The notes: generated from the sequence alone by a model not told the origin. DNA of 64,000 nucleotides from Oegoconia quadripuncta (GCA_949316235.1 OX438742.1:10911315-10975314); one strand, 5' to 3'. Shown: positions 43,114 through 53,322, counted from the first letter of the stretch. Made by a program: numbers and translations.

Positions 43114-43287
43114 TTGGAATACGGATATGTGTACCCGAGTTATAGACGTTCTTATTTAAAATAGGTATGTATATATTTCTAAATAAAATGAATATGTGTA
43201 GTATTGTCAACCATCTGGTATCCATAATCCAAGTCTAATTGCTTAGTGCAGAACTAGATGGCGATGTGTGTAAGTTCAAGGATATAA
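43114..43287 (+). mobile_element. SINE-B body, right part of a split copy
   Basis: GGAATACGGATATGTGTACC, GAGTTATAGACGTTC ... CATCTGGTATCCATAATCCA ... GATGGCGATGTG. Confidence 0.9.
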
Positions 43288-43345
43288 AGAACTAGCTTTC
43301 CGCCCTCGGCTTCGCCTGCGTGGAATAACTTCATCGCGGAAATTT
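43288..43345 (-). repeat. family H end fragment (minus)
   Basis: AACTAGCTTTCCGCCCTCGG, CTTCGCCTGCGTGGAATAAC. Confidence 0.75.
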
Positions 43346-43581
43346 GTTTATAGTTAAATATATATTTCAAAGTTAAGACGAAGTAGGACGTTTTGTGGCA
43401 AATGCAGTATAGTTAATTATTAGCGATTCCATATTTTTCAAAGTAAATAATTAAATCGACAATTATTGTAGTAACTTGTTGCTTCTTCATCTATTCCATT
43501 AATTCAAGTTCAATGCTTATTCATATTATGTTATTGGATTTATTGTCATATCTTGTCTTTTTATTATAACGACTACGACGC

Positions 43582-43799
43582 GGGTTCCAGTATCAATCCC
43601 AATTGTTTGTAATTGAAGTCGGCGTAGATAGTAGCCTCAATTTCAATTGTTTGTAAGTAACTATGGCGCGGAGAGCAAAACTAATTCCATATTTTTTTGT
43701 AACAATTATGGGGTGGATTACAGTATAAATTCCACATGTTTGTAGCTAACTACGGCGTCAATTCCAATTGTTTATATCAGCAAGAGCGCGCATAGTATC
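43582..43799 (+). repeat. degenerate minisatellite, about five units of 30-54 nt
   Basis: Units share a core like TCAATTCCAATTGTTTGTAA, CTAACTACGGCG: starts near 43582, 43636, 43681, 43728 and 43758. Units vary in length and have diverged. Confidence 0.65.
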
Positions 43800-44535
43800 G
43801 TAGTTTGTAACAGGATTAATTGTTCCAATAGAAGACGACTGCATAAGTCTGTCGTTTTATCTACAATACCTAGTGATTGGAAAATGTCTTACAGCGCAGC
43901 AGTATGAGTTTACCCTCACATTCGACTGCATTATGTCGAACGGGATATTGGAAGAAATTGATAATGTCATGTTAATGTTAATCATAGAAAGACATGATTG
44001 CAATATATCTACAGGATGATTTTTGTAAAGGTTACCTACCTAATGCACAATACTAAAAATTGTATTTCATGTTAGCTAAGACCTAAAAGAATGCTTGCAG
44101 AATTACACACCGGATATACACATTTGCGGCTGGAAATTTATTCAATTTCTTTTTTTACCACCCACAACATAACCACAAAGAACCTATAATAAACTCATTG
44201 AACATTACCTTCTGTTGAATGGGTTAATTTTCCAATAATGACAGAAACAGGAGGTAATTTGGTATAATGTGTGCTTTCTGTGCCCCGTTCTTAAGCATTA
44301 CTTTAAAAGCCTCTGTAATTTTAAACAACAATGGGAGTGAGTGTACCAAGGAGTTTAGACATCTTTTGCAAGGTTAAGTCGATTAAGAGATAGCTTATCA
44401 ATTCTTAATGTCATGAATATGAAATCCAAATGAGTACGCTAGATTTCCATTAAAGGTATAAGGGTATTTATACAAAGTCCTTAAGGCTTACAAGAAATTT
44501 TAAATAATATCTGAAATAATCAATTAACCGCTACA
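43800..44535. other. no gene or element identified
   Basis: AT-rich. Confidence 0.4.
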
Positions 44536-44592
44536 ATTACCGCTCATTCACAAGACTGACTCATAGGAGAATGAGCAAGATATTCAAGGGTG
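44536..44592 (-). mobile_element. LINE 3' UTR fragment (minus)
   Basis: GCTCATTCACAAGACTGACT, GAGAATGAGCAAGATATTC. The same block occurs at 52585-52632. Confidence 0.55.
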
Positions 44593-46103
44593 GTCTTTTT
44601 AAATAGGTATTAGTGCAACAATTAGAAATAACAATAAAAAAAACAAAAAAAAACTTGAAAATCGCCAAGCAATTCATGTCCATCTTCACTTTGACACTGA
44701 TGTAGGTACCTAGGTAGTAAATATTAGCATGCAACCCGTGATTTTTCCCGTGTAGAAGGACATACGATATTTTTCATTAGGTATGAAAAGTATCCTATGT
44801 CCTTATTCGGAGAAAGACCCGGATCAGATTACTTCTTTGTCAAATTTCAAATTGATCAGTCAGTCAGGGAAGCTAAAAAGATTTTACTAATTTTATTTTG
44901 CAGCTAAATATACTATTAGTTGTTAGGTATTATACTGAGAAAATGCTTGGTTAAGGAAGGAAGGATGTCTCCATTATATCTTTTGTTTCGTCTGTTTTGA
45001 TGGCACTAGGGGATTAAATTCAGGTTATATAATTTTACCTAGTTTAGATACTGGAAGTATCACCATGTTCTTCCATGAAATCTTTTATTCAAATACACAT
45101 CACACTTTGTAATATTCTGTAAGACTCTATTGGAGCAAAATAAACTGTTATAGTATTTTTTGTGTTATGAATGCAAAACAGACTAAATCTTTATAATACT
45201 AGTAAGGATTTATTTATCAAGTACCAATGTTACAAACGCCTCTTTACGATTTGACGAGGTAACGAAAAATTATCTTACAAAATATCATAACTATTGTAAT
45301 TCTAGACCCTATCTACAAGCTTAGTAATTTGGTAATAACAAAGTACATTATATTACCTATTTTATGAATTTAAAATATTTATATTTTTTTTTTTTAATCT
45401 TATTTATTTTTAAGAGGGTTTATTCAAATACTGAATATGCCACCCTCAAAATATTTATATTTTGTAACAATTGTACGACACTGGTCGACCTCAACAAGAC
45501 TGTATTTTTATACATTAATATTTTCACTCTGCTTTATATAAAACAGTTAACTTAAAAATGGAAATCGAAACCGGCTCTTTTGCACACAACTTCAATGGGA
45601 TAAAGCAATACCAAACTAATGTCCAGCAGTGGGCCAGCATGTGCACCTACCTGCTTTGTTATGGGACCGCTTCGTCTTCACGAAATTCTTTATTTATTTC
45701 ATATACAAATCTAATTGGTTGACAGATTCAATATCTCAACCAAAACATAACAATGATATTCTTGCAGAGATCGCACTAATCCAGAATCGCGTGTGTTTTG
45801 GTGTAAACGTCTAAACAAAACGTTTCAAAGTTTTATAGTAATATAGAGTATACCTTTCTATTACATTGGAGCACTGTTATTAGTGTACAAAATAATATTT
45901 AAAAGAGACAGAGCCATTGTTTGTAAACTCTGTTACAAGCAAAGGTCTTTCTAAACAGTCGCAGAGTTATATTTCCCAACGACTGAACCGTTTGACTTTG
46001 AATGTCATTAACTTTTCGGCATGAAAAAAATTTAGGTAACTTAATATATTCAGCCTTGTAATTTGGTAAATACAAAATGTCATTCATTTATCATTACGAA
46101 TCA
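44593..46103. other. no gene supported
   Basis: AT-rich. A possible RTE tail trace lies at 45600-45640 (TAATGTCCAGCAGTGGGCC). A 62-codon minus frame at 45899-46087 contains a phrase (ACGGTTCAGTCGTTGGGAAA reversed) typical of repeat 3' UTRs. It is potentially the first intron of the minus-strand gene at 46295. Confidence 0.4.
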
Positions 46104-46156
46104 TCAGTAATTAAACGGTAATCCGACGATAATGGAACAACGTTCGACGTAAGTAA
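46104..46156 (-). other. speculative second exon of gene 3
   Basis: On the minus strand, CTGTGGTGTTAG precedes TTACTTACGTCG. Joined in phase to 46235-46295 it would read TYVERCSIIVGLPFNY and stop, giving a 37-residue secreted peptide with a 78-nt intron. One short phase-compatible frame is weak evidence; the true second exon may lie much farther left. Confidence 0.12.
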
Positions 46157-46234
46157 CTAACACCACAGAAACGTGAAAGCAAAAAACTAAGTTGGTTAAC
46201 TAAGTAATGTTTGGAAAAACCGAGAGGGACTCAC

Positions 46235-46295
46235 CTCTCTCCTGTAGCTCAGCCCTGCAGCCAACAGCTAGCAACACCACAAGAAGTTTCCACAT
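46235..46295 (-). CDS. gene 3, first coding exon with signal peptide
   Basis: Minus strand: ATG at 46295-46293 in a good context (ACC before ATG), encoding MWKLLVVLLAVGCRAELQER plus one base, then a consensus donor (GAGAG/GTGAGT). Residues 4-11 form the hydrophobic core and cleavage is likely after Ala15, so the product should enter the secretory pathway. Such short first exons are common in insect secreted proteins, so the function cannot be inferred. Upstream (46296-46480) is GC-rich without a TATA box. Two tiny uORFs, both beginning ATGTTTTGT, precede the start; the nearer one stops 10 nt before it. No downstream exon is confirmed. Confidence 0.6.
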
Positions 46296-46480
46296 GGTAA
46301 GAGTCACACAAACACGCAACAAAACATGCTAGTCGAGGTGAGCGTCACAAAACATCACTTGCCACTGTTTGTACACTTGGCTCAGCACTGGCACGTCTGG
46401 CCCGCTCGCAAGCGCAGCTTGTATGACGTTCGATGGTTTCGCAGCAGCGTGTACGCAGCGCGCCGCTGCCTCTGACATAG
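46296..46480 (-). promoter_or_regulatory. probable promoter/5' UTR of gene 3
   Basis: CpG-rich compared with the flanks. The minus strand has initiator-like GCCAGTGCTG and AACAGTGGC near 46380 but no TATA box. Two short uORFs are present. Inference from composition and position only. Confidence 0.4.
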
Positions 46481-46799
46481 AGTTATGTCAATAGAAGTGA
46501 TTTTGTTTTAAACACTGTCTTTTTACCTACATTAGTAATGGTACTTAATGCTATCATGTACTTTAACATTTCATTCTTGAAACTCTGTAATATGAAGCAC
46601 TCAACAAACATGGAGATTGAATATAAAATTAACATAGTGCATTAGTATTCTATACACCTATCGTAAGTGTGTAATTCTTAATAAGTAGTAGTAACTAGAT
46701 ATAATTATGAGAATTTTAAAACAATCATAAATGAGTCTCTTGATCATCGTACCGTATTGATTCTCACGATCACTTACAAAGCCTGTCGCCTCTAAAACA
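46481..46799. other. AT-rich spacer between two CpG-rich blocks
   Basis: No exon seen. Confidence 0.4.
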
Positions 46800-46975
46800 T
46801 AATCTTTGCGGGAGTATAGTAGCGGTTCTGTGAGGCTATAGCGTGGAGCGGCGCGCGGCGCGGGCGCAGGTAAGCCTCCGAGGGACGCTGAATGCTCGCG
46901 GGGTACGCGAAGGGGGTTGGAAGGGGAGGGGGGCTCAATGCACTTGCGTTCCAGACGGGATGAAAGGATAGATTC
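46800..46975 (+). promoter_or_regulatory. CpG-rich block with a donor-like GCGCAG/GTAAGC at 46870
   Basis: The most GC-rich short segment of the window (GCGGCGCGCGGCGCGGGCGC). The plus strand has a strong donor at 46870, suggesting an untranslated first exon of a gene running right, roughly 500 nt from and divergent to gene 3. A 61-codon minus frame here is a composition artefact. No downstream plus-strand exon was identified. Confidence 0.35.
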
Positions 46976-47274
46976 ACGTGTTCAATGTAGGAGCTTTTAT
47001 GATACAGCGCGTCTCAACTGACTCTAGTGATATCACATTTCCTTCGAGTGCACGTGGTTGGATGTATTTGATGGCGTATGGCGCTAAATATACCTACCTA
47101 ACGCAACGTCAAATACTATGTTCAGGGGCAGCCTATATTCTCCATTAGCAACATGGTGCCACTTGAATAAAATTCAATTTAAAATTTACCTGCGTCTTTG
47201 CCGACGAGGAATTAGCTTACATATTATGTAACTAGTATGTGTAATTTGATTCCCATTATTACAAACTGTATCAG
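46976..47274. other. no gene or element identified
   Basis: Moderately AT-rich spacer. Confidence 0.4.
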
Positions 47275-47536
47275 GATAAAAAGTATGCTAAATCCTTTCC
47301 CAGGGCATACTCTATTTAGGATGTAATAAAATTTCATTAAACAAACATGTAATTAATGTTTGTTTATGTTTGTTGCTCAATCACGGCGAATATGACATAT
47401 ATACAATAGGACATACCCTGGATTAAAACATATGATATTCGTTATGCCGATAAAGTGAGTATTTCCCACGGGTTAAACAAATTTCTCCGATAAAGTTATT
47501 CGACGCAGGCAAAACCACGAGCGGAAAGCTAGTCAT
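47275..47536 (+). repeat. family H dispersed repeat
   Basis: TCCCAGGGCATACTCTATTT, GACATACCCTGGATTAAAAC, GATAAAGTTATTCGACGCAG, GCAAAACCACGAGCGGAAAG, CTAGT end. Confidence 0.75.
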
Positions 47537-47639
47537 TTATAAATTAACTAACTGTTCTTCGCTCGCGTGGAATAAAATCAAACTCGTTTCAGCAAAACTT
47601 TGAAAATAGAAATTAGATGGATGGTTTAGAAGTGAAGAA

Positions 47640-47748
47640 GTTGGATTAATATTGTTATTGTGTTCTATTGTTATCATCAAAAAATATTGTAAATTATTTT
47701 GCGCAATAAAGAGTAAATTGCATTGCATTGCATTGCATTGCATTGCAC
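47640..47748 (+). mobile_element. LINE 3' end with (CATTG)n tail
   Basis: TTGTGTTCTATTGTTATCAT, TTATTTTGCGCAATAAAGAG, then six near-perfect CATTG units at 47717-47748. Same family as 23107-23250. Confidence 0.88.
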
Positions 47749-47867
47749 TGCTTGTTTTATAGTCTATCTGTTCTGTTCTCTATTACGTATTAAGCATCGA
47801 AATATTATATATTAAGAGTATGAATGAAAAAATAGCACTAGGACTAATCATAAATAAATAATAAATA

Positions 47868-48080
47868 AATATTCTTGAACCTATTTAGTTTCACTTTAAG
47901 CAACTATATGCTTGTGTTGTGGATACCAGATGGTTGATATACTACATAAATAAATATTTTTTTTGTAAATAAATACTTATTATAAAGTAAAACATCCATA
48001 ACTGGGGTACACATATCCGTAATCATCATACAAACATACGACCCTAGCATTGGTATAGTGGTCAGAGTTTCTAATCACCA
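47868..48080 (-). mobile_element. SINE-B copy (minus, head damaged)
   Basis: GTTGTGGATACCAGATGGTT, AACTGGGGTACACATATCCG, GACCCTAGCATTGGTATAGT, GGTCAGAGTTTC. About 20 nt of the B-box region is missing. Confidence 0.85.
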
Positions 48081-48315
48081 CTCCAACCACCACCAAATCA
48101 TGTGGCAAAAATTGCAGACATCGGTAAAAATCTGCAATCGAGAAGTTTATGAATTGCAAGTACCAATCTGCAATTACTGGCCCAGCTATGTCCTGTCCAG
48201 CATGACATTCAAAGGCATGAGGAATAAGCCACTGAATGCATTAGGAAAATATTGGAAAAAATAACTGTAAATTTGAAACTTCGAGTCAACAAATAATACA
48301 AACGATCAATCAATT

Positions 48316-48420
48316 AAATACGCTTTATTGTGTATATAAGGAACTCAGTTGTACTACAATTAAATATTTTATAGAAACTACAAATTAGGCGGCCTTATCT
48401 CTTCCAGGGACACCACACTT
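48316..48420 (-). mobile_element. LINE 3' end (minus)
   Basis: ATACGCTTTATTGTGTATAT, AGGCGGCCTTATCTCTTCCA. Related to 23107-23250. Confidence 0.6.
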
Positions 48421-48505
48421 ATCATCACGGAATTCAAGAGGAGAAATTAAGTGGGTTGGCACAAATAATTTCCTAATTATTAAGTACACCAGAAAGTTCT
48501 GCACA

Positions 48506-48850
48506 TTAAACTCCAGAAGTGGTATCCTCTCTGTATTCTCCGGTTGGTGTAGAGGATAGTGATCCTGTCAGCGAAACCAACGTATTTGGTGAGCTGAGCG
48601 TATTCGGTATGATACCGATCGAAGACAATACTATAGGTACAATATGCACTTTCTTTACTTTCCAATGGGATTGAATTTCTATTGCTAGGTCCTTATATTT
48701 TGAGAGTTTTTCGGTAATGGTGAATTGAATATTGTGGGTGTTAGGAATGGCTATGTCAATAATGAAGGCAGTTTCATTCTGTTTGTCATGTATAGTTATA
48801 TCTGGTCTGTTATAGTGTATGGTCTTATCTGTCAGTATTGTTATTATTAT
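48506..48850 (-). mobile_element. RLE-type LINE ORF C-terminus (minus)
   Basis: A minus-strand frame of over 100 codons reads TDKTIHYNRPDITIHDKQNE, TAFIIDIAIPNTHNIQFTIT, EKLSKYKDLAIEIQSHWKVK, KVHIVPIVLSSIGIIPNTL, then leaves the homology and stops. NRPD ... IDIAIPN fits the PD-D/E-x-K core of the restriction-like endonuclease at the end of R2/R4/Dong-type elements. A SINE-D-like head piece (48542-48584) replaces the expected end. Confidence 0.8.
48542..48584 (+). mobile_element. SINE-D head fragment (plus)
   Basis: GTTGGTGTAGAGGATAGTGA, TCCTGTCAGCGAAACCAACG matches the A-box half of the heads at 9100-9172 and 53990-54040. The B box is missing. Confidence 0.6.
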
Positions 48851-48924
48851 AATTTTTTCATTTCTTTTTCTCAGTATGAGCTGGTATTACCATACCATTT
48901 ACGGGCATTAACCAAGTAAATGGT

Positions 48925-49150
48925 ATATTCCTATTTATTTGAAAATCGTAAGACAGTTTGTCCGTTTTCGTAAATTTGAAGGAATTTTCTGACAATACGA
49001 CAAGTATTTAAAATGGCGGCTTTTTGCATAGGTATGTACGTAGATGGCTTCAGATCAAGAAGTTTAAGGCTGTGGTGTAAATGTCTAGGAATGATTCCGG
49101 TAGTCCTGCCTCCAGATCCTGGTGACTTCATCCTGCAGGTCCGTGTATTT
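48925..49150 (-). mobile_element. RLE-type LINE 3' end, second fragment (minus)
   Basis: Reads DLQDEVTRIWR in one frame and, after a shift, TTGIIPRHLHHSLKLLDLKP, STYIPMQKAAILNTCRIVRK, FLQIYENGQ and a stop. This is the segment that should follow the endonuclease region of 48506-48850, but it lies upstream of that fragment, so these are two separate insertions or a local duplication. Confidence 0.75.
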
Positions 49151-50150
49151 ATGAATTGTATTTTATTATTATTATTATTCTATTTAAGAGCTATGCTCTT
49201 ATCGGTGGAGTCCTTTCCACACTTTTCTACATTCCGCCTTTTCTTTAACTTCCTGATACGACACGGCATTCACTTTAAAAGTAAAGTGGTATCCTAAAGT
49301 TTAAAGAATATTAATACTATGACTGATGACTTCTCTGGCCATAAAAATTCAAAGTATTAAAATAAATCACCCGATCATCATAGGAATATTTTGATTAACT
49401 TGAATTGTTGTTTTACTTATGTATATAGATTTACATAAAATCAAATAGGTGTCTACTATTATACTATATATAATATTTCTTTTACTGTGCCCTTTAACGG
49501 TGAAGAGACAATAAAAAATTTAATTTAGGACTTTCATAGTTTGCCGTATGTCGTTAGTTCCCAGAATTCGTTCTTTATTAGCGACACTATCGAATGATGT
49601 AATAATGTGTTTTTTTTTCATAATCAGCGGTTTCGATTCCTGGCTAGCAATATTGATTTTCCAAGAATTCAATTATGTGTTCTTGAAAAATACATACACG
49701 TACAATCGGGTTAATGAGTACCAACTTAAACTAATAAAATTTTCTGCAACACCGTTGTATGACAGCAAAACTTTTCGTTAGATATTTATAATCGTTTCAG
49801 CTAGAACTGGATATGCATTAATACCATTAATACCATTTATTTTCCACACACACATAAATTTAAATATAAGTTGTCATAAGTGTAACAAGACATTAAAGAA
49901 GGCTCGTACTAATAAAACTATCCCAAGACTGAGAAAAACTTATAGAATTATACTTGTGATTATTCTATTTCTTCCGTCTAATTTGAATTTGAACAGTATC
50001 AAATATATATATAATATTATTGAGAGTGAGAGTGAGTGAGACTCGATCTCAATCCTGAGACTGCTCCGTCAATAAAGCCCTTAGTTTTCAAAAAAAAAAA
50101 GCTATATTACGAAAGATAATAATAAATAAATTAAAAAAGATATACGTGCG
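49151..50150. other. no gene or element identified
   Basis: AT-rich; (ATT)n near 49165 and GAGAGTGAGAGTGAGTGAG at 50021-50040. No exon supported. Confidence 0.4.
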
Positions 50151-50265
50151 TGTGTGGTGGGAACAGACTCGGCGTACGCTGGGCGGCGCAGCCACACAGC
50201 ACTGATTTTCAGCCTGCCCCTGACTACAGTAACAACAGTTTTTTTTTTTTATTTACGCACACATC
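50151..50265. repeat. GC-rich patch next to poly-T
   Basis: GGCGTACGCTGGGCGGCGCA, CAGCACTGATTTTCAGCCTG followed by T12 at about 50240. On the minus strand this would be poly-A followed by a GC-rich segment. Likely a repeat end, unclassified. Confidence 0.35.
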
Positions 50266-50964
50266 ACAAACCAACATCTTTCAATTAATATATTAAATAT
50301 TATAAACTAGGATTTGCTGCTAATACGATAATGAAACAAAAAAAGAAATACCCAACTTTTACAGACATTACTGCTTCTTTGTGATCGGCACTTTTATCAA
50401 TTCAATTATATAATACGAGCATATCAGCAAAGCACAACATCGCCAGTTCTAAGATCCTTTATGGTTGCATTTTAATGAACCCTGCTGTACATAGGTATTG
50501 ACGTTAACTAGTAAATTATTTTAAGTTAAGGGAAGAAAAAGACTTAGCTACACAAATGGTACACTTAAGTCTCCTGATTTTCTTTGGAAATTGAGTAATT
50601 ATATATCTGCAGTGTGAATAAGAGTCATATACTTTTTTATACATAATGGTGACTGAATTTAAACCATTTCAATTTAATTATCGCTACGTTTACTTTTTTA
50701 TTGCATATAAAACGATGCAATGTGGCTCGTGTAATGCAGCCGGTAATCTAAAACATTTTCCGATTCTGAATATCAGCTTGTTCATCTTCATTGGATGGGG
50801 GCAATCGAGATACTAGGCAATTGTTGATACGTTTACCTGAGTTTATCATAAAAAAAATTTTTTTAACTTTCTTTTTAACATGTGTTCGTTGGTGTGTTTT
50901 TTTTTTCGTTTTCCCACAACCACATTTTTGTAATTTCTTAACCGATTTTGATTTGTACAACTCT
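50266..50964. other. no gene or element identified
   Basis: AT-rich. Confidence 0.4.
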
Positions 50965-51060
50965 ATAGATGTTCTTTGGTGTAAAGTCCCTTAATCGCCA
51001 TTTACGACACCCAGGGAAGAGGAGTGTCGATTCTACTCTATTTACGTGCTAAACCACACT
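50965..51060 (+). repeat. family F end fragment (plus)
   Basis: GATGTTCTTTGGTGTAAAGT, CCCTTAATCGCCATTTACGA, CACCCAGGGAAGAGG, GTGCTAAACCACAC. Confidence 0.8.
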
Positions 51061-51065
51061 GTAGT

Positions 51066-51148
51066 AATGTACAGTCAGCTGCAGAGTAACCAGACCCCCC
51101 GTACTTACAGTCATTTGTGAATCTTCAGCTGACTGTACTGATGTAATA
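51066..51148. mobile_element. short palindromic element
   Basis: GTACAGTCAGCTGCAGA and TCTTCAGCTGACTGTAC are inverted ends of an 83-nt unit. A related end is at 32945-32965. Probably a miniature inverted-repeat element. Confidence 0.65.
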
Positions 51149-51256
51149 TATCAATAAATTTAGAAAACCCTTGACAAAATTTATGGGTCATATGATTAGT
51201 CCAAAAGATAGTGTCAGAAGTTAAATATCTTTCAATCAAACATGACTAAGAACGTA

Positions 51257-51553
51257 TCATCATCATCAGCCCGTAAACATCTCACTGCAGGGATATAGGC
51301 CTCCCTCGTATAATGAGAAAGTACAGGCCATAGTCCACCACGCCGGCGCAATGCTTTTTGTTGGGGACTTACATGCCTTTGAATTTTTATTTCTTAGGTA
51401 CGTAGGTTTCCTCACGGTGTTTTCCTTCACTGTTAAAGAGCAGTCGGATAGTAATTAAATTTAAAAACTCATTAGATCATGGTCTGCCTGGGAATCGAAC
51501 CCGGACCTCCCAAATTGGGAGACCGCGTCTTAACTGCTGAACCACCGACGCTT
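51257..51553 (-). mobile_element. SINE-C copy (minus, full length)
   Basis: CATCATCAGCCCGTAAACAT at the tail side, TTTCCTCACGGTGTTTTCCT in the body, and at the right the head (minus strand GGTCTCCCAATTTGGGAGG, TCCGGGTTCGATTCCCAGG). Confidence 0.93.
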
Positions 51554-51784
51554 TGAGCCACCGATGTAGAACCGAGATCCCGTACCGTAACGAGAACCGT
51601 ATCACCGGGTGTAATCTTAAATATAAAAATAAATAAATTTGAAGCCCTGGAAAGTCTATGATACTAACGATAACCGTTATCAAAGCTATTTAGGTATTAC
51701 TTATTAGGCTTTAGGGCTTCTCGAGTACAGGTCACAGCGATTTTATTGATTTATTCTGTTAATATTTATCCAATGATGGCGATA

Positions 51785-51950
51785 TTGGATCGAATAAACC
51801 CTCTTAAATGAAGATGAGGCCGACGGCAGAAACGCGCTCACCCAGAACCTCCAACTTGTTTGTGGGCTGGCGATTTTAATCCAAATACCAGAACATAACA
51901 ATGCTATCACATTGCTCTATGTCAGCAGACTTAGATAAGGTTTAATCGAT
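51785..51950 (-). mobile_element. SINE-A, very degenerate copy (minus)
   Basis: AATGAAGATGAGGCCGACGG, ATAACAATGCTATCACATTG, GCAGACTTAGATAAGG. Confidence 0.6.
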
Positions 51951-51961
51951 GGAAAGTTTAA

Positions 51962-52312
51962 TCGCCTCCGTGGCTCAATGTAAACAACGTTGGGTTTACG
52001 ATTCGGAGGTCGCGGGTTCGATTCCCAGCGGGGTACATGATTAAGTACTCGATTTGGTTGGTGGTAGGGCATTTTAAATGTCCGCCTGGCTAGCTACCAC
52101 CATCTTATCTAAATCTGCCGCCAAGCAACAATGTTAATAGCATTGTTGTGTTCCGGTTGTCAGAGATAAGATAGCCAGTCCCCCAAATGTGTTGGGGTTT
52201 CCGGGTCAGTATGCTTCCATCTTCGACTTCATCTTCACTTAACATCAGGTGTGATTGATGTCAAGTACCAAACCGTTGCGCATAAAAAAAATTAAAAAAA
52301 AATTAAAAAAAA
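51962..52312 (+). mobile_element. SINE-A, complete reference copy (plus)
   Basis: tRNA-derived head CGCCTCCGTGGCTCAATGTA (A box) and GGTCGCGGGTTCGATTCCCA (B box), then CTCGATTTGGTTGGTGGTAG, ATCTAAATCTGCCGCCAAGC, GTTCCGGTTGTCAGAGATAA, GTGTTGGGGTTTCCGGGTCA, ACATCAGGTGTGATTGATG, and an A-rich tail of over 30 nt. It defines the family. Confidence 0.95.
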
Positions 52313-52425
52313 GATGGTGGTAGCTGGTCAGGTAGATTTTTAAAAATGAAACCACCAACCAAACCGATTATTAAATATCTTATCTCAAACATAGGAACAC
52401 AAGAATGCTATCATTTACTGCCTAC
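52313..52425 (-). mobile_element. SINE-A fragment, rearranged
   Basis: GATGGTGGTAGCTGGTCAGG, AACCACCAACCAAACCGATT, then ATCTTATCTCAAACATAGGA. The blocks are out of their usual order. Confidence 0.6.
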
Positions 52426-52463
52426 ATTAAGATTAAGTTGACTAGGATATAATAGTAAAATTT

Positions 52464-52632
52464 AATGTCAAAGTCAAGTCAAAGTCAAAGTCAAAGTCAA
52501 AAAATATTTATTTCGTAGGATAAAGATTATCACTTGAAAACGTCACATTTTTTATCTTAATATTAAAATTATTGACATTATTGCTCATTCGCAAAGAAGA
52601 CTCCCCAGAGAAGAACGAGCAAGAAACTCATT
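52464..52632 (-). mobile_element. LINE 3' end with (AAAGTC)n tail (minus)
   Basis: GTCAAAGTCAAGTCAAAGTC repeats at 52467-52501 are the reversed TTTGAC tail. CCAGAGAAGAACGAGCAAGA matches the 3' UTR of 42650-43113 reversed. Confidence 0.82.
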
Positions 52633-52990
52633 CGTGTAATTCCGGTTTACTGATCTCTCCACTCCCGTTACGAACAATTTTCTACTCGGAACCATAGCCG
52701 AATTCGGTCAATAGATTTTCGATTATCCATAAAGAGTAAACCAATCCGTAACCACCTTTAGTATGGAAGTCCAACAATTCTCGGCTGAATCCAGCTATGG
52801 TTCCTAGTGGAATGTTGTTCGTAATCAGGAGTGGAGTCACCAGCCGAAAATTGTTGTACTTCCATCCTAAAGGTGGTTTCAGAATGGTTTACGTTGTACA
52901 GGTAATTTTTTTTTTATCGAATTCGACTATAGTTTCTTTGGGAAATTGTTCGTAATTAATGGGCAGTACATTAATTCAAATTCTCCCTGT
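52633..52990. mobile_element. fold-back MITE, copy 1
   Basis: Two arms of about 170 nt: 5' GTAATTCCGG ... TTACGAACAATTTTCTAC ... CACCTTTAGTATGGAAGTCC, and 3' GTACTTCCATCCTAAAGGTG, GTTTCAGAATGGTTTACG ... AAATTGTTCGTAATTAATGG, ending ATTCAAATTCTCCCTGTAT. The centre is GCTGAATCCAGCTATGG. A second copy is at 55681-56365. Confidence 0.85.
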
Positions 52991-53004
52991 ATCTATAAAT
53001 ATAT

Positions 53005-53232
53005 ATAACTCAAAGGTGACTGACATAGTGATCTATCAACGCCCAGCCCAAACCACTGGACGGATGGGGCTGAAATTTGGCATGCAGGTAGATGTTATGA
53101 CGTAGGCATCCGCTAAGAAAGGATTTTGATAAATTCTACCCCCAAGGGGATAAAATAGGGGATGAAAGTTTGTTGTTTGTATTTTGATAAAATCTTCCAC
53201 GCGGACGAAGTCGCGGGAGGAAAGCTAATAAT
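53005..53232 (+). repeat. dispersed lepidopteran-type repeat ending as family H
   Basis: CACTGGACGGATGGGGCTGA, AATTTGGCATGCAGGTAGAT, GACGTAGGCATCCGCTAAGA, ending CACGCGGACGAAGTCGCGG, AGGAAAGCTAAT. Non-coding. Confidence 0.75.
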
Positions 53233-53322
53233 TACATAAAAATCAACGCATTATTGAGATACATCCAGACAAAGAATGCACACACAAATAAAACGCCCTC
53301 AAACACCATAACGTTTCTCGAC

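Noticed and set aside
47717..47748. (CATTG)n as a stand-alone microsatellite
   Set aside because: It directly follows a LINE 3' end with AATAAA, so it is the element's tail.
51962..52040. tRNA-like A and B boxes
   Set aside because: Not a tRNA gene: the anticodon arm and 3' acceptor are absent and the sequence continues as SINE-A. The same applies to SINE-B, -C and -D heads.
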